Origin: Symbiodinium natans
Taxonomy: Eukaryota; Sar; Dinophyceae; Suessiales; Symbiodiniaceae
Assembly (NCBI GenBank): GCA_905221605.1
Contig: CAJNDS010000247.1
Location: forward strand, 810,638 to 872,637
Length of the DNA: 62,000 nucleotides
Reading direction: 5' to 3'
In this document: one piece after another, positions 9,805-19,299 of the stretch
Numbering within the stretch: the stretch's first letter is position 1
How the letters are laid out: each line of letters opens with the position of its first letter
Made by a program: the position numbers and the translations under genes
Notes under the pieces: generated by a model
Told to the model about the DNA's origin: nothing
Database searches by the model: none
The model's input: only the letters and a program-made list of their open reading frames with translations

Positions 9805-10159
9805 ATGCAAGGTTTGTTCATCTGCTACGTGTCTTCCCGAATGTGCACGGTACACGCAAGCCCGACTGTTCAGAAGAGCGCCTTCTGGGGAAACAGGGCG
9901 GAACCTTGAATACAGCAGGAACATTCTTCACACTCGCTGAATACGCAGAGCAAGGAGCGGTCCAGCATCGAAAGTTGTGGCGTTCTTGGAGACCGAAGGA
10001 AGTTCACTTTCAGGGTTAATGACCGAGGCCCAAACACCTGCTGTATGTTGGATGATCCGGTCCTTTTCCGACAGGCAGCACACCGACGTGGTTGTGACCC
10101 TCACAGACAGGCCCGCTGAAATGGGCATTCAGCTGAGCTGGTGGCCTTTTGGCCTGTGA
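9805..10159 (+). CDS. candidate gene with own ATG, unknown product
   Basis: ATG 9,805 in a good context (ACCACCATG) opens LFICYVSSRMCTVH. A second piece runs from about 9,956 (GCAAG|G) to TGA at 10,157 and reads GLMTEAQTPAVCW and DVVVTLTDRPAEM. The donor of the first piece, near 9,870-9,895, is unresolved. The second piece is the stronger one. Confidence 0.4.
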
Positions 10160-10346
10160 AGTGTCGAGGGGATCCGAAGCCTCAATTTGGCCGCCAAGCC
10201 CTGGACCTGTAGATTCACTGTAGATGCCGAACCCAAGGCTCCTAAATTCCTAAACCCTAGATGGCCTTGTGGGGGCCGCAGGGCCCGCAGCCTTCGACCC
10301 CAACAACCCTGAGCCAGACTAAGCCGTACACACCCCTCTTGCTTAG

Positions 10347-10927
10347 GAGTCTCAGACCCCCTGGGATGTGAAGCTGCCAGGCTGACGATAGCTCAGTCGT
10401 CCCATTCGTTGGATGCGTTCTTTGGGCAGGCTGGGATCGGAATGGGTGGGAGGCGAATTTTGGGTTTGGGGTTTAGGGTTTAGGGTGTAGGGTTTAGGGT
10501 TTAGGGTTCAGGGTTTCTTTTTCCCATCGTCGTTCGGGGTGAAGGACCTCAGCTTGCAAGGGAGCTTCATGTGGAAGGCGAGAAACAGGCAGGCCGTGTA
10601 CTTGGCAGGGATCGGATTCAGGCTTTTAAGATCAGTAAGAGGTGGGCCTGTACCCACTTGTTGCATGAGAAAACTTGCAACAAAGGGCTGCCCTGGACTT
10701 GATTTTGCCTAAAGGTACACATCGACGTTGCACTGTTCTGTGCGCCCCTTGAGACATCTCAAGTTTGCAAGTCCTAAGCTCGAGCAATCAGCGCCCCTAA
10801 ACCCTCAACCCTCAACCCTAAACCCTAAACCCCTATGAATACAGCGTAGAATCCCCCCAAACTTGAGCCCTGAACTTGGGCCAGGAGATGCGGGGGCGCC
10901 CGTGGCTCTGGCTCTGAAGCGGAGTAG
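10347..10927 (+). CDS. candidate four-exon gene, basic helical region
   Basis: Exons are 10,347-10,463 (GCTTAG|G), about 10,542-10,632 (GTGAAG|G, AG|GTGGGC donor), about 10,716-10,790 (CCTAAAG|G) and 10,885-10,927 (GGCCAG|G, TAG). Phases can be matched throughout. Peptides include SLDAFFGQAGIGMGGRR and ARELHVEGEKQAGRV. The first intron begins GTTTGGGGTTTAGGG and the last contains CCCTAAACCC. A second frame of exon 2 is also open. No family is recognised. Confidence 0.45.
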
Positions 10928-11002
10928 GATGTAATATTTGGGGTGCAAGGCCGTTAGGGCTGAGGGCTTAGGATGGGCCAGGGTTTTTTGTTGTTAAAAG
11001 GT

Positions 11003-11056
11003 GGTTTAGGGTTTAGGGTTTAGGGTTTAGGGTTTAGGGTTTAGGGTTTAGGGTTG
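11003..11056 (+). repeat. (TTTAGGG)n interstitial telomere-type array
   Basis: Seven TTTAGGG units in a row on the + strand. No flanking exon could be assigned. Confidence 0.95.
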
Positions 11057-11116
11057 AGGGTTTTTTAAAAGGTGTGGCTCGTATCCCTTCCCCGCCCCCC
11101 CCCCCCCCCCCCCCCT

Positions 11117-11245
11117 GGTCCCGTGGTCCTCTGGATGATTCCCTTGGTCCCGTGATCCCGTGGCGCTTTCCTCTTGGTCCCCTTGGTCCCGTGGTCCTCT
11201 GGTCTCCCTGGTCCCGTGGTCCCCTTGGTCCGTGGTCCTCTGAAG
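11117..11245. repeat. GGTCCCGTGGTC minisatellite after a C22 run
   Basis: The units CCCTTGGTCC and CCGTGGTCCTCTGG alternate for about 125 bp. A C homopolymer at 11,094-11,115 precedes it. Confidence 0.8.
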
Positions 11246-11310
11246 CCTTGCAAAGCTTGTTCAAAGCATATACATGAATTCATCCAAACCGCTTCAAAGC
11301 CCCAACCTCG

Positions 11311-11850
11311 TGCTTATTAGGCCGTGGTGCCTGCGTCAAAGCATATGATTCCCTTCCAAGCTATCGTGCGGGAATTGTGTTTGCAAATGGTCGTTTTTCA
11401 GCCGTGCAAGCTTGCCTCAACACACCACATGAATCCCTTACAGACCCATCATGCGAGCATTCTGTTTGCAAATGGTTGCCAACCCCAACCCCCCGCATTT
11501 GTGAGCCATGCACCATTAGAGAATCCTGTCCAAGCCCATCATTCGAGCATTGTGTTTGCAAAGGGGGGGACTGCGCCCCCCCCCCCCCCCCCCCCCCTCC
11601 CCGCTTTTTTAGGCCGTGCAAGCTTGCGTCAAAGCATATGATTCCCTTCCGTTTGTTTGTCTCACGCTGGCATTTACAGCATGTACAGTGTGTTTGCAGA
11701 GCAGTTCTTTCTTTGCCTCTGCAAAGTTAGAAATGCTGTTATTTGCAGTATTTGCAGCCTCTGAAAACGCAGAAATGTGCAGAACCCCCCTGCTTTTTTA
11801 GGCCGAGCGAGCATGCGTCCAAGCCTATGATTCCCTTCCGTTTGTGTTGT
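11311..11850. repeat. degenerate tandem repeat, about 100-bp units
   Basis: A block with AGGCCGTGCAAGCTTGCGTC and CATATGATTCCCTTCC recurs near 11,320, 11,610 and 11,800. Shorter related pieces with TTGTGTTTGCAAATGG lie between. No gene is supported. Confidence 0.7.
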
Positions 11851-11859
11851 CTCATGCTT

Positions 11860-12225
11860 GCATTTACAGCATTTGCGGCTTCTGAAAATTCAAAAATGCC
11901 ACTCTTTACAGTATTTGCAGCACCTCAAACTCAGAAATGCTGCAACGTACAGTATGTTTACAGTACTTGGCAGCCTCTGCAAAGTCAAAAATGCTGCTAT
12001 TTACAGTATTTGCAGATTCTAAAATCGCAGAAATGCTGCTGTTCACAATATTTGCAGCTTCGGAAAATGCAGAAATACTGTTATTTACAGTATTTGAAGC
12101 CTCTGACAACGCAGAAATGCTGCTATTTACGGTATCTGCAGCCTCCGACAATGCAGAAATGAAATGCAAAAATGCTGCTATTTGCAGTATTTGCAGCTTC
12201 TGAAAACACAGAAATGCTGCGATTT
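11860..12225. repeat. about 45-bp minisatellite
   Basis: At least eight degenerate copies carry AAATGCTGCTATTTACAGTA and TTTGCAGCCTCTGAAAACGC. Long open frames on both strands here are products of the repeat. Confidence 0.85.
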
Positions 12226-12500
12226 AAAGTACACCTTTAAAAAAAAACACGTACGAGCCACACCTGTAGAAAAAAAGGAACCCCTCCGCCGGCTTAGGAT
12301 TTGGGAGCTTAGGAGGCGTTTAGTGCCCAGAGTGTGCAAGGACACTTGAGGTTGCAGGATGTGCTCTGAGGGAATGGCATGCGCCTGGCTAGCACTTGAC
12401 CGACAGGCACTTTTTTCGGCTCTTGTGAGGGTCGTGTCTGAGTAGCCCACCGGCAAAGCCTACAGGAACAGCCAGGAACCTAAGTAGTTTCGGCTCCCAG

Positions 12501-12842
12501 GCTCTTGTCGGTGATCCCTTCCTACGAGCATCAGCAGATCGTGGACGCTATTCAGGAGGCCAGTGCCATGTGTCGTGCCTGTGGGGCACCAAGTTTCTTG
12601 ACTCTTGACTGCTGGAAAGGCTAGAGAAGCTGTACAGCTGGATGTCGGAAGGAGACTTCAGAGTCTGTAGGGCTTTTCCTGGCGGTTCACAGATGTTCAC
12701 CGCCATATGCGGGTCTCTGGTGGATGCGTGTTGCGCACCTTGCACGACACATGCGCGCAAGACGAGGGGCAGCTCTGACCAAACTGGCACACAGGCGCAT
12801 TCACGCTTGTGTTTGCCAGGCGTTCTGAATCCCAGCGTGTAA
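12501..12842 (+). CDS. candidate two-exon gene, unknown product
   Basis: Exon 12,501-12,569 (GCTCCCAG|G) reads SYEHQQIVDAIQEAS with mostly G or C at third positions. Exon 12,620-12,842 (GGAAAG|G, TAA) reads LEKLYSWMSEGDFRVC then CGSLVDACCAPC. The 50-nt GT-AG intron joins them in phase 2. About 98 residues are covered. The 5' end is missing and no family is recognised. Confidence 0.5.
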
Positions 12843-12844
12843 GG

Positions 12845-13019
12845 ACGCGATGATCGGCTTGTATTCTCGTTTGGAGGGTACAGGAGAGTTCAGGTTCTGT
12901 ACCCTTGCCTTCCAGGGGGATTATTCACTCAAGGTGTTCTTGACGATTGCATCCATGCTACTAGGCCTTGTACAGCACACACTGCAAAGGGCTTTTCTAA
13001 GGAATCAGGGATCATAGGG
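12845..13019 (+). CDS. possible small coding piece with hydrophobic segment
   Basis: After TGTAAG|G a frame with ATG at 12,849 runs to TAG at 13,017 and contains KVFLTIASMLLGLVQH, a possible membrane segment. A second frame is open over the same DNA. It could be a downstream exon of the preceding gene. Confidence 0.25.
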
Positions 13020-13100
13020 TTACTTGCCAAAAGTTGGAACCTGAACGGTTTGTACAGGGCTTGGAATTGACAGGTCGTTTCGCATCGTCGTCCTGCGGCA

Positions 13101-13358
13101 GTGCTTGGCTGCAGTGAGAAACCAAACGTGAACGGATTGTGCGATTGTCAGGTTTGTAGCAGGATATTATTACCGTGCGAAATTTTCGCGAGTACCACAG
13201 AAACGCAGTATTCCGCTTGCGTTCTTATCCTGCAGTTCAATGTGTTGTGGGCAGGCGCAGCCCTGAATTCAACCTCAGAACCTTCGGGCTCTAGACTTTT
13301 GACTTTAAGATCCCCTGGCACGCACCTAGAACTGGCTGAACTCTACATGACATGTTGA
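13101..13358 (+). CDS. possible cysteine-rich coding piece
   Basis: An open stretch follows CTGCGGCAG and reads GLCDCQVCSR then ILLPCEIFAS, ending in TGA at 13,356. Its four closely spaced cysteines are the only notable feature. Splice sites are not assigned. Confidence 0.25.
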   Translation: MLGCSEKPNVNGLCDCQVCSRILLPCEIFASTTETQYSACVLILQFNVLWAGAALNSTSEPSGSRLLTLRSPGTHLELAELYMTC

Positions 13359-13386
13359 AGACATCTCTCTCCTCACGTGCCCAAAG

Positions 13387-14885
13387 CGAGATTCAGCACC
13401 GAGCAAGTTAGAGATGCGGAGAAACTGCCCAGGCAACAGCAACCTTACCTCTTGGCCCAGCACGTTTGGTTATCGCATCCTGTCTCAAACTTGTGTGTGT
13501 GTGTGTGTGCGCATGCGTGTATGTATGGTAACTGCACAGCTATCGTACAGCAGTAGGAAGTGCTGTGATGTTGTGAGGAAGGAGCCACCACAAACCTAAC
13601 CGTCCTGAGAAGTGATAGGCGATAAGGGATGGGCTTCTCAGTTCGCTTTCCAACGTAGGCGGCACCGGATGTTACAAGCAAAATGTCACAAGACCAGGAC
13701 TCGGTCCCAGTTTATGGTCAGACGTAACAAGCGATGTAGCCATTGCTCGTGCAAATTCTTCTGACTGTAGTGATGGTCGTTCCGCTGATTTTTTATGGGG
13801 TCTCGATTCTGATAAGGTACGTGGCCTATTCCTCAATTAAAGGCGAACATAAGGTACATGGCCCAACTCTGTTAGCCTTCATATAAGGGCGAACATAAGG
13901 TACATGACCCCCTCCCTCCTTCACCCTTCAATTACGGGCGAACATAAGCTACATGCCCTCTTTTGGTGTCCCTCAATTAACACCCTGGAGTTCCACTGTG
14001 CAGGAATCGACGTTTTACAAACAGCTTCTTTCTAGATGGCAGCATCTGCTGGAATGTCTAGCTGGCAAAATGTCAGACTCGCTCGAACCCCTACAGCCCA
14101 TATGCTTGCAGAGCATTGCGTCCAAGCCTTTTGGCACCAACAGATATCTTGCATCAAGGTCGTCACTCAAATCTTCTGCATTCCCCCAATTCAACTCCGC
14201 AGTCCTTTGCCGCAGCGAGCTTTGTTCCCCGATTGTGCCAGGAGTGTGCAGGTGTCTTGGAGGCAATATGCTGGCCACAGACGTGCGCTCTGAACGTCCT
14301 GACATTGGAGCTTGCATCCACACGCTGACTTCCGGGGTTGCTTGTTGCACAAGAATTCGATGTTGCTTGTGGAATGTAAGACATGTCGCACGGCTTTCCC
14401 CAAACTGCCAGAGCATGCAAAAGGACGTGAGAAGCCGCTGCACTTCTTCGTGGCAATAACACTTCAGGACAGTCATTCCGGCAAGTGACATGTGCTTTGA
14501 AATCGTATACGTTCTACAATCTCCACGAAGACGATACTCCCAACACAAGCGCCTTCGTAGCCCCTAATGTCGACATGTTGTGCCCAACTCAGTTTTTTCA
14601 TGAACAGCTTAGATTTCATGCATCATGCTCGATATATCTATATCGATATCTATATCTATATCTACATCTATATCTACATCTACATCTATATCTATCTATC
14701 TACATATATATATATATATCGTACATACCATGCGTGACTTACTACACATGTAGGACCGCAGCTCGCGCGAAGCTGTCCTGGATGCCGCCGTCGAGGCCGG
14801 CAAAAGAAAAGCGAGCTTGAGTTTTCAGATTCCGAGTTTCATGTTTCGGTTACTGAGGGGAAGTTTCAAGGTACCGCTGGATTGA
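13387..14885 (+). CDS. candidate multi-exon gene, unknown product
   Basis: Pieces in order: 13,387-13,492 (FSTEQVRDAEKLPRQQ), 13,540 to about 13,575, 13,659-13,816 (AAG|GTACGT donor), 14,004 onward (GTGCAG|G; FYKQLLSRWQHLLECL), about 14,460-14,625 (TFYNLHEDDTPNTSAF) and 14,754-14,885 (TGTAG|G, TGA; REAVLDAAVEAGKRK). Phases can be matched. The last exon has strongly G/C-rich third positions. Introns include a (GT)n run, a tandem repeat and an (ATCTAT)n microsatellite. It may be two genes. A long minus-strand frame over 14,015-14,548 is judged a shadow. Confidence 0.4.
13806..13985. repeat. intronic tandem repeat, about 55-60 bp
   Basis: Four copies carry GGCGAACATAAGGTACATGG and TCAATTA. The first copy overlaps the proposed donor AAG|GTACGT, and each further copy repeats AAGGTACATG or a near match. 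Confidence 0.75.
14628..14723. repeat. (ATCTAT)n and (TA)n microsatellite
   Basis: Units ATCTAT/ATCTAC continue into (TA)n. It lies between a coding piece ending near 14,625 and the exon at 14,754. Confidence 0.85.
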
Positions 14886-14957
14886 GAGTTTAGCTGTTCA
14901 ATCCTTGGGGGGTCGATGGGCTGTCGGTCGGAGACGGAGGACTTGAGGCTTTTCTAG

Positions 14958-15394
14958 GATCTTGTAGAGGTCGGCCGGCAATACGTGGCAGTGACATGGT
15001 GTCGCTGTGCTACGTAGAAGATGTCGTTCTGCTGTCCCGTTGTGGTGCTGCCCCCTCAGCCCTAAATCCGAAGATCCTCGGCCCGAGCCCTACTAGGATC
15101 TGGAGCACCTGTGCACGAATGCTCTTGGATCTGGCCTTCCCATACGCATGAGCTGACATGGACATGCGCATCGAGCGGAGCATCCACCCTCTCCACAACA
15201 GCACGGCTAGGAAGCATAAACCCCGAACACTAACCCTAAACCCTAGCGTCAAGTCCCGCGACACCCCGAAAACCATGCCCAGGTACTCAACATGACCTTA
15301 TCCACCCCGAATCCCTCATAAATCTTTCCTTTGAAGTCAGAGATACGTCCTTAGATAGCTGCGCCGCTGCGAGACCTTAGACCTTGAAATCTGA
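14958..15394 (+). CDS. candidate gene, unknown product
   Basis: A piece after TTTCTAG|G at 14,958 reads MVSLCYVEDVVLLSRCG. Later pieces are 15,254-15,282 (GTCAAG, CAG|GTACTC) and 15,359-15,394 (GATAG, TGA; RRCETLDLEI), which join in phase 0. The middle part is uncertain. The intron before 15,254 carries CCCTAAACCC. Just upstream, 15,177-15,189 holds a GGAGCATCCAC word that recurs elsewhere. Confidence 0.35.
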
Positions 15395-15631
15395 AGGACA
15401 TGCAAAAGCGCAAGGAAGAAGGTTGAAAATGTTGAGGCTGACATTCAAGAACTACCTCCCCCTCCCACTCTGTCAATAGATTGGAAGGCCACACGTCGTA
15501 AACAACAGGATGGTAGCTTGTCCACCGCTCAAGGGTTTAGGGTCCACAGTCTAGGGAGTCTAGGGTTTAGGGTTTAGGGTTTAGGGCCGTGGGTCTAAGG
15601 TATAGATTGCGCTGAGAAGCCTTGTGTCGAG

Positions 15632-16157
15632 ATCCAGCCCTGTACAAACATTACAAAACCAGAAGCCCAAGCTGCTCTCGAGGAGGACAACAAGAAGTTC
15701 ACGCAAGCCTCGACTGACCCAAAGGACTGACCCAGGGTCCATTCCGAAAGAGTTCGTCATGAGTACATCAAAAACAATAATCGTGATTGGGATCGAGAAA
15801 GGGAGCGAGAGCGGGATGCAGACCGTGATAGAGATCGTGACAGGGACCGTGATAGGTACAAGGAGGATGGCCGGTACAAGGATTGGAGCAACGATCGGGC
15901 CAATGTAGGGGATGGCCGGAACTTCGACTGCTGGAGCGCTGCAACGAGACGACCGTTACGATGATCGTGACCGACGGTCCGAAAGCTCAGACGACAGACA
16001 TGCTGCTGACATGCCCAAGTACTTGTGAAAGGAGCCTACAACCAACCTCAATCGACACATGTGGGCTGTAGTGCTCCTGAAGACGCTTCGCTGCTTCGTG
16101 GCGTTTGTCACCTCTGGCGCCGACGACTCCAAGCATGCCACTGCTGCTATCTATGAC
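15632..16157 (+). pseudogene. RD/RE-rich protein remnant, splicing-factor-like
   Basis: One frame reads AALEEDNKKFTQASTD, then TGA at 15,728, then DWDRERERER and DRDRDRDRDRYKEDGRY. Near the GGGG at 15,908-15,911 the RD-rich sense continues one frame over as DDRYDDRDRRSESSDD, and it shifts again near 16,024. Alternating Arg-Asp/Glu tracts are typical of nuclear RNA-processing proteins, but no RRM or other domain is visible. Two apparent shifts and one or two in-frame stops suggest decay, unless very short introns or base errors explain them. Confidence 0.4.
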
Positions 16158-16246
16158 CCCTCATACTAACACTCCTTAATCGGGATTATCCTAGGGGTAC
16201 GATAATCCCTGTTAAGGACGGCTAGTATAAGAGGGAACATCCCAAG
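16158..16246 (+). mobile_element. family B inverted-repeat intron element, copy B1
   Basis: Left end TGACCCCTCATACTAACACT and right end GTATAAGAGGGAACATCCC are imperfect inverted repeats around GGGATTATCC/GATAATCCC. The exon edges are at about 16,157 and 16,247 (ACATCCCAAG acceptor). The left terminus is the most diverged of the four B copies. Confidence 0.6.
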
Positions 16247-16946
16247 TAAGAATCGTGACGGCCAATGCAACTGCTGTCCGAGATGGCTTCTGTCCAGCAG
16301 TTCGAGCATACGGAGCTTCACGAACATTCGATCCGGACATGAGACGTGATGCTGACACACAAACCATGAAGTTCTTCTGTCACAGAGCCTTCAGATTGCC
16401 CGCTCTGTTTTGGAGTGCAGTATACGTAGGCTGAGGTACAAGTTAATCTGCAAGTTGCCAAGGCAGAGATACACGCTATTTGCATTTCTGTCAGCCAAAT
16501 AGGGGAACACCCCAGATTCACCCTGTACTCTGGCACTCTTGATTCTCAGGAGCCATATCTTTGGTGTTTGGAAGGCCATGGCCACTCGTTGATGGCGATG
16601 ATGCCTGCAGCCGCCAAGGCTCGGGGTCCGGTCGCCCAAACAAGCCTTGGGGTCAGGTGGGTTTCGGGTCTGTAGGGTTTTGGGTTCAGGGTAAGACCTC
16701 CCTCATTCCTGTGCTTAGCACAGAGCCCCAAGAATTTCCAGTGGGACCCTCGTAGAATTCCTCTATCGTTGCACGGCCATAAGCTACGCAAAATACCATC
16801 TCTCTTTGAATAGGCTCCTACATGAGGCCATCGGGCTAAAGAAACTTGTAGACCCCACAACCTCGCAGACCAAATGCCCCCAAAACAACGACTTCGAAAG
16901 CCGCAGCCCTGAGCCTAAACCATATAGACCCCAAAACCGTATATAA
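16247..16946 (+). CDS. candidate three-exon gene downstream of element B1
   Basis: Exons are 16,247-16,350 (phase 0 end, GC donor), 16,430-16,656 (TACGTAG|G; AG|GTGGGT) and 16,724-16,946 (TAGCACAG, TAA). Phases match as 0/0 and 2/2. Peptides include NLQVAKAEIHAICISV, EPYLWCLEGHGHS and GTLVEFLYRCTAISYAKYH. Stop-free lengths are 34, 75 and 73 codons. The intron 16,657-16,723 contains TAGGGTTTTGGGTTCAGGG. The upstream link through B1 to the RD-rich remnant is plausible in phase 1. The product is unknown. Confidence 0.45.
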
Positions 16947-17011
16947 CCCTGAGCCCTATATAGCCCTAAACCCTATAGGCCCTAAAGCTCTCAACCTTCA
17001 ATCTTCCCCAG

Positions 17012-17905
17012 GCCCAAGGAGCCATGTTCACAGACCCGCTGGTCAACTCGAAGTGCCCTTCCTCCGGATCCTGCAACTCTCCCCGGAGCTCCCAGCAGAG
17101 TCGGAAGGACAAGGACCAGCAAGCAATCTTTTCAACCCAAATAATAATCAGAACAACAATAATAAGAAGAATAATAATAATAAAGGCCTCCCCAAAACCC
17201 CCCAAAAATACCCCCCCCCCCTCTTCTGGGGATCCGAAACTGTGGTTTTTCGAAGCACCTCTCATGCTCCGGAGTTTCCATTCAGAAGCGGGTTCTACGC
17301 CGATGTCTTCGGATGTGCCTTACCTCCTTTCAGGCAAGTAAGGATGACACTCCAGGCCAGCCTAATAGACCTGAGCGGTGTGCTGTTGAAAACGGAGCGG
17401 CCCCTTCAGTCGCCAAGGCAGGCAGTGCTTTGATCACTGTCGCATCAAACCTCAGTCCGCGAGGAGTTTGCCGAACTCCTGCGCAGAAGTATGACACCCT
17501 TCTCCCAAAACCCCCTAGCTCTGACTCTCCAAGCCCTTAAAACCCCAAAACTGCCGGGCTGACGGATGCTACGTTGCCCTGGAGGACACGTGGAAGCATG
17601 CAGACGAGCTCTTGTCGATCTCCTTGACAAACACTGCAGCTTGGCGTTTCATTTCAGCACTTCAGGGTGTTTTGCCTGCAAGCTAGATGCATTTAGGGGT
17701 TGGAACAATTACTAGTTACTCGTAGCATTCCCTCATGGTCTCTTTATAAGTATACATGTAAGATCCCGCCAAAAACCCTATTCTAATTATTAAGGCCCCT
17801 ACAGTAGCAAAAAGAGCTGCAATCTGCGGCAAGGACCCACTGTCGTCCTCCCTCCAATCCGCCGAGAAGAAGCACGAGAAGAGAGAAGATAAGGACTGGC
17901 CTTGA
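17012..17905 (+). CDS. candidate gene carrying family A element A2
   Basis: Exon 17,012-17,333 (CCCCAG|G) ends at TCAG|GCAAGT, a strong GC donor, and joins 17,456 (CCTCAG) in phase 1, reading REEFAELLRR. Middle coding near 17,560-17,670 is open in two frames. The last exon 17,808-17,905 starts at the end of element A2 (CAGTAG) and reads LQSAEKKHEKREDKDW before TGA. The first exon includes an AAT-rich and a C-rich low-complexity stretch. No family is recognised. Confidence 0.4.
17692..17807 (+). mobile_element. family A inverted-repeat intron element, copy A2
   Basis: Left end TTTAGGGGTTGGAACAATTA and right end CTAATTATTAAGGCCCCTAC match copies A3 and A4, including a shared TTCCCTCATGGTCTC block. 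The right end leads into CAGTAG, the proposed acceptor. Confidence 0.7.
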
Positions 17906-17992
17906 GCGAACGCTCCACCCATGAAGCTCTGAACCCTTGGGCCTGCAAGGGTTAGGATATTTAGCGTCCTGCATGACATCGTTTAACACGGG

Positions 17993-18060
17993 CCTATATA
18001 TATATAATATAATATAAATAAATATAAATATAAATAAATATATATATATATATATATATG
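17993..18060. repeat. TA/AAATA microsatellite
   Basis: (TA)n alternates with ATAAATAAATATAAATA. It precedes the coding piece at 18,078, so it may be intronic. Confidence 0.85.
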
Positions 18061-18077
18061 CACCTGCCTTTCGGGAG

Positions 18078-18338
18078 ACCGATGTTTATTACTTCGCAGG
18101 AGATTCAGGTCAGCATGGAGACTGTGTCATTGGGTATCACTCAAAGCGCTTTGGCCGGTCTGCAGAGCACTGCGTGTTTGTCGCCGGCACACAGAACTCT
18201 GAAGATAGGTTCTTTCGCAAGCCCCTGACTCAAAGCGAAACTCGAAAAAACCCTAAAGCTGGACATAAGAATGAGTCACCGTGCTTATGGCCTCCTTGTA
18301 AACTTTGCATCCACGAGGAGTCTCCAGCTAGACACTAA
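18078..18338 (+). CDS. 86-codon coding piece, unknown product
   Basis: After CTTTCGGGAG the frame is open for 86 codons to TAA at 18,336. It reads VYYFAGDSGQHGDCV, GYHSKRFGRSAEHCVFV and a Lys-rich tail, and has no internal ATG early on, so it is an internal or terminal exon. The acceptor lacks the usual G afterward. No domain is recognised. Confidence 0.4.
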   Translation, partial: TDVYYFAGDSGQHGDCVIGYHSKRFGRSAEHCVFVAGTQNSEDRFFRKPLTQSETRKNPKAGHKNESPCLWPPCKLCIHEESPARH

Positions 18339-18625
18339 GGCACCTGGGCCCTGAACCCCAAGCTCACCCGCAATGCACGCTGATTGCCGAAGCCACCCAC
18401 CCCCCGAAACCGAAGCACCCCCTCGAATAAGTTCGGGCTTTGGGCGCGTAGGCCGGTAAAGGGCAGCATCCAATCACACAGATCGCATGGGAATCGAATG
18501 GGGGTTTGCGAAAAAAAGGAACACCCCCAAATAGCCTCCCCCCCCCCGCCACTCATATTGAAGGGGACCCACATCGGCAAAGCCGGATCCACGAAAACTG
18601 AACCTTCCCAAGCCCTAAACTCTAG

Positions 18626-18748
18626 CCCGAAGACAAGTCCAAGGAAGCCACAGGGCCTCAACTCGATCCCAAGGAATCATCGAAGAAGTCATGGAAACCC
18701 AACTTTCGGAAGCCCACTCCGTGGGAAGTTGCAGAGGTTGAGTTGTGA
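18626..18748 (+). CDS. terminal exon, Lys/Pro-rich, unknown product
   Basis: It starts after CTAAACTCTAG and reads DKSKEATGPQLDPKESSKK and RKPTPWEVAE to TGA at 18,746. A second frame is open across part of it. The preceding CCCTAAACTCTAG fits a telomere-like intron end. Confidence 0.35.
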   Translation, partial: PEDKSKEATGPQLDPKESSKKSWKPNFRKPTPWEVAEVEL

Positions 18749-18803
18749 GACGTGGACGGTTTAGCTCAAACCCCCTTGGCTTGGCTTGTCAAGGCTTCTG
18801 CGC

Positions 18804-19097
18804 ATGATGTGGTGTGTTCGAGTCGGTTATCTTCTGCACTGCATGGATGCAAGTGAGAGATCCCAGCCTCATCCTAGCCTATCTCCCCCTTCCACACAAG
18901 ACAGCTCAGTGCTTTGTGTCAAACGCACACCCGTGGAGACGTAACGCCTTGAGCCTTCCGAGCTAAGGAAAAGTGCAAAGTGTAAAGAGTCTTATCAATA
19001 TGATGGACCCTCACTAGGACTGGAGGCCATGTCCAGCTCGGGCTCCCTAAGCACCAAGGTGTCCAGACAGAGTTCACCTGGGACCAAGATGGCATGA
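18804..19097 (+). CDS. candidate coding region with ATG, one internal stop
   Basis: ATG 18,804 opens MMWCVRVGYLLHC and meets TAA at 18,942. The same frame reopens and continues through CKESYQYDGPSLGLEAM to TGA at 19,095. A 27-nt GT-AG interval (18,941-18,967) around the TAA would restore the frame, but that is very short for an intron. It may be two genes or a damaged one. Confidence 0.3.
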
Positions 19098-19101
19098 CAT
19101 G

Positions 19102-19299
19102 CTGCCCGGAACTGCATCTGAGCACACCTGGATCATCAGCTTGAAAGCACGTGGCGTCACATCTGCTCGGTCTGCAGTACTGCTATCTGTGATCATCCAC
19201 ACTTTTTTTGACATCATGTCCCTGCGACTTGTAGCTGCCATGATGAGGAGGTACGAAGCAAGCCTCTACCTCCCTGAAGCCAACGCTCAGTGGCTTTAA
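19102..19299 (+). CDS. possible membrane-segment coding piece
   Basis: An open stretch reads SAVLLSVIIHTFFDIMSLR, a likely membrane helix, then RRYEASLYLPEANAQ to TAA at 19,297. Splice borders are not fixed. Confidence 0.3.
   Translation: MPGTASEHTWIISLKARGVTSARSAVLLSVIIHTFFDIMSLRLVAAMMRRYEASLYLPEANAQWL

Noticed and set aside
11743-12162. 139-codon + frame and 87-codon minus frame
   Set aside because: Both are translations of the 45-bp minisatellite.
14015-14548. 177-codon open frame on the minus strand
   Set aside because: The + strand over the same DNA has AG|G-bounded pieces that join in phase with neighbours. Open frames in all frames here point to low stop density, and no minus-strand splice or neighbour supports a gene.
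12842-18945. Stop-codon reassignment, suggested by several places where a frame reopens after a single stop
   Set aside because: TAA, TAG and TGA are all involved and all also end good terminal exons. Reopening in the same frame is expected by chance one time in three.
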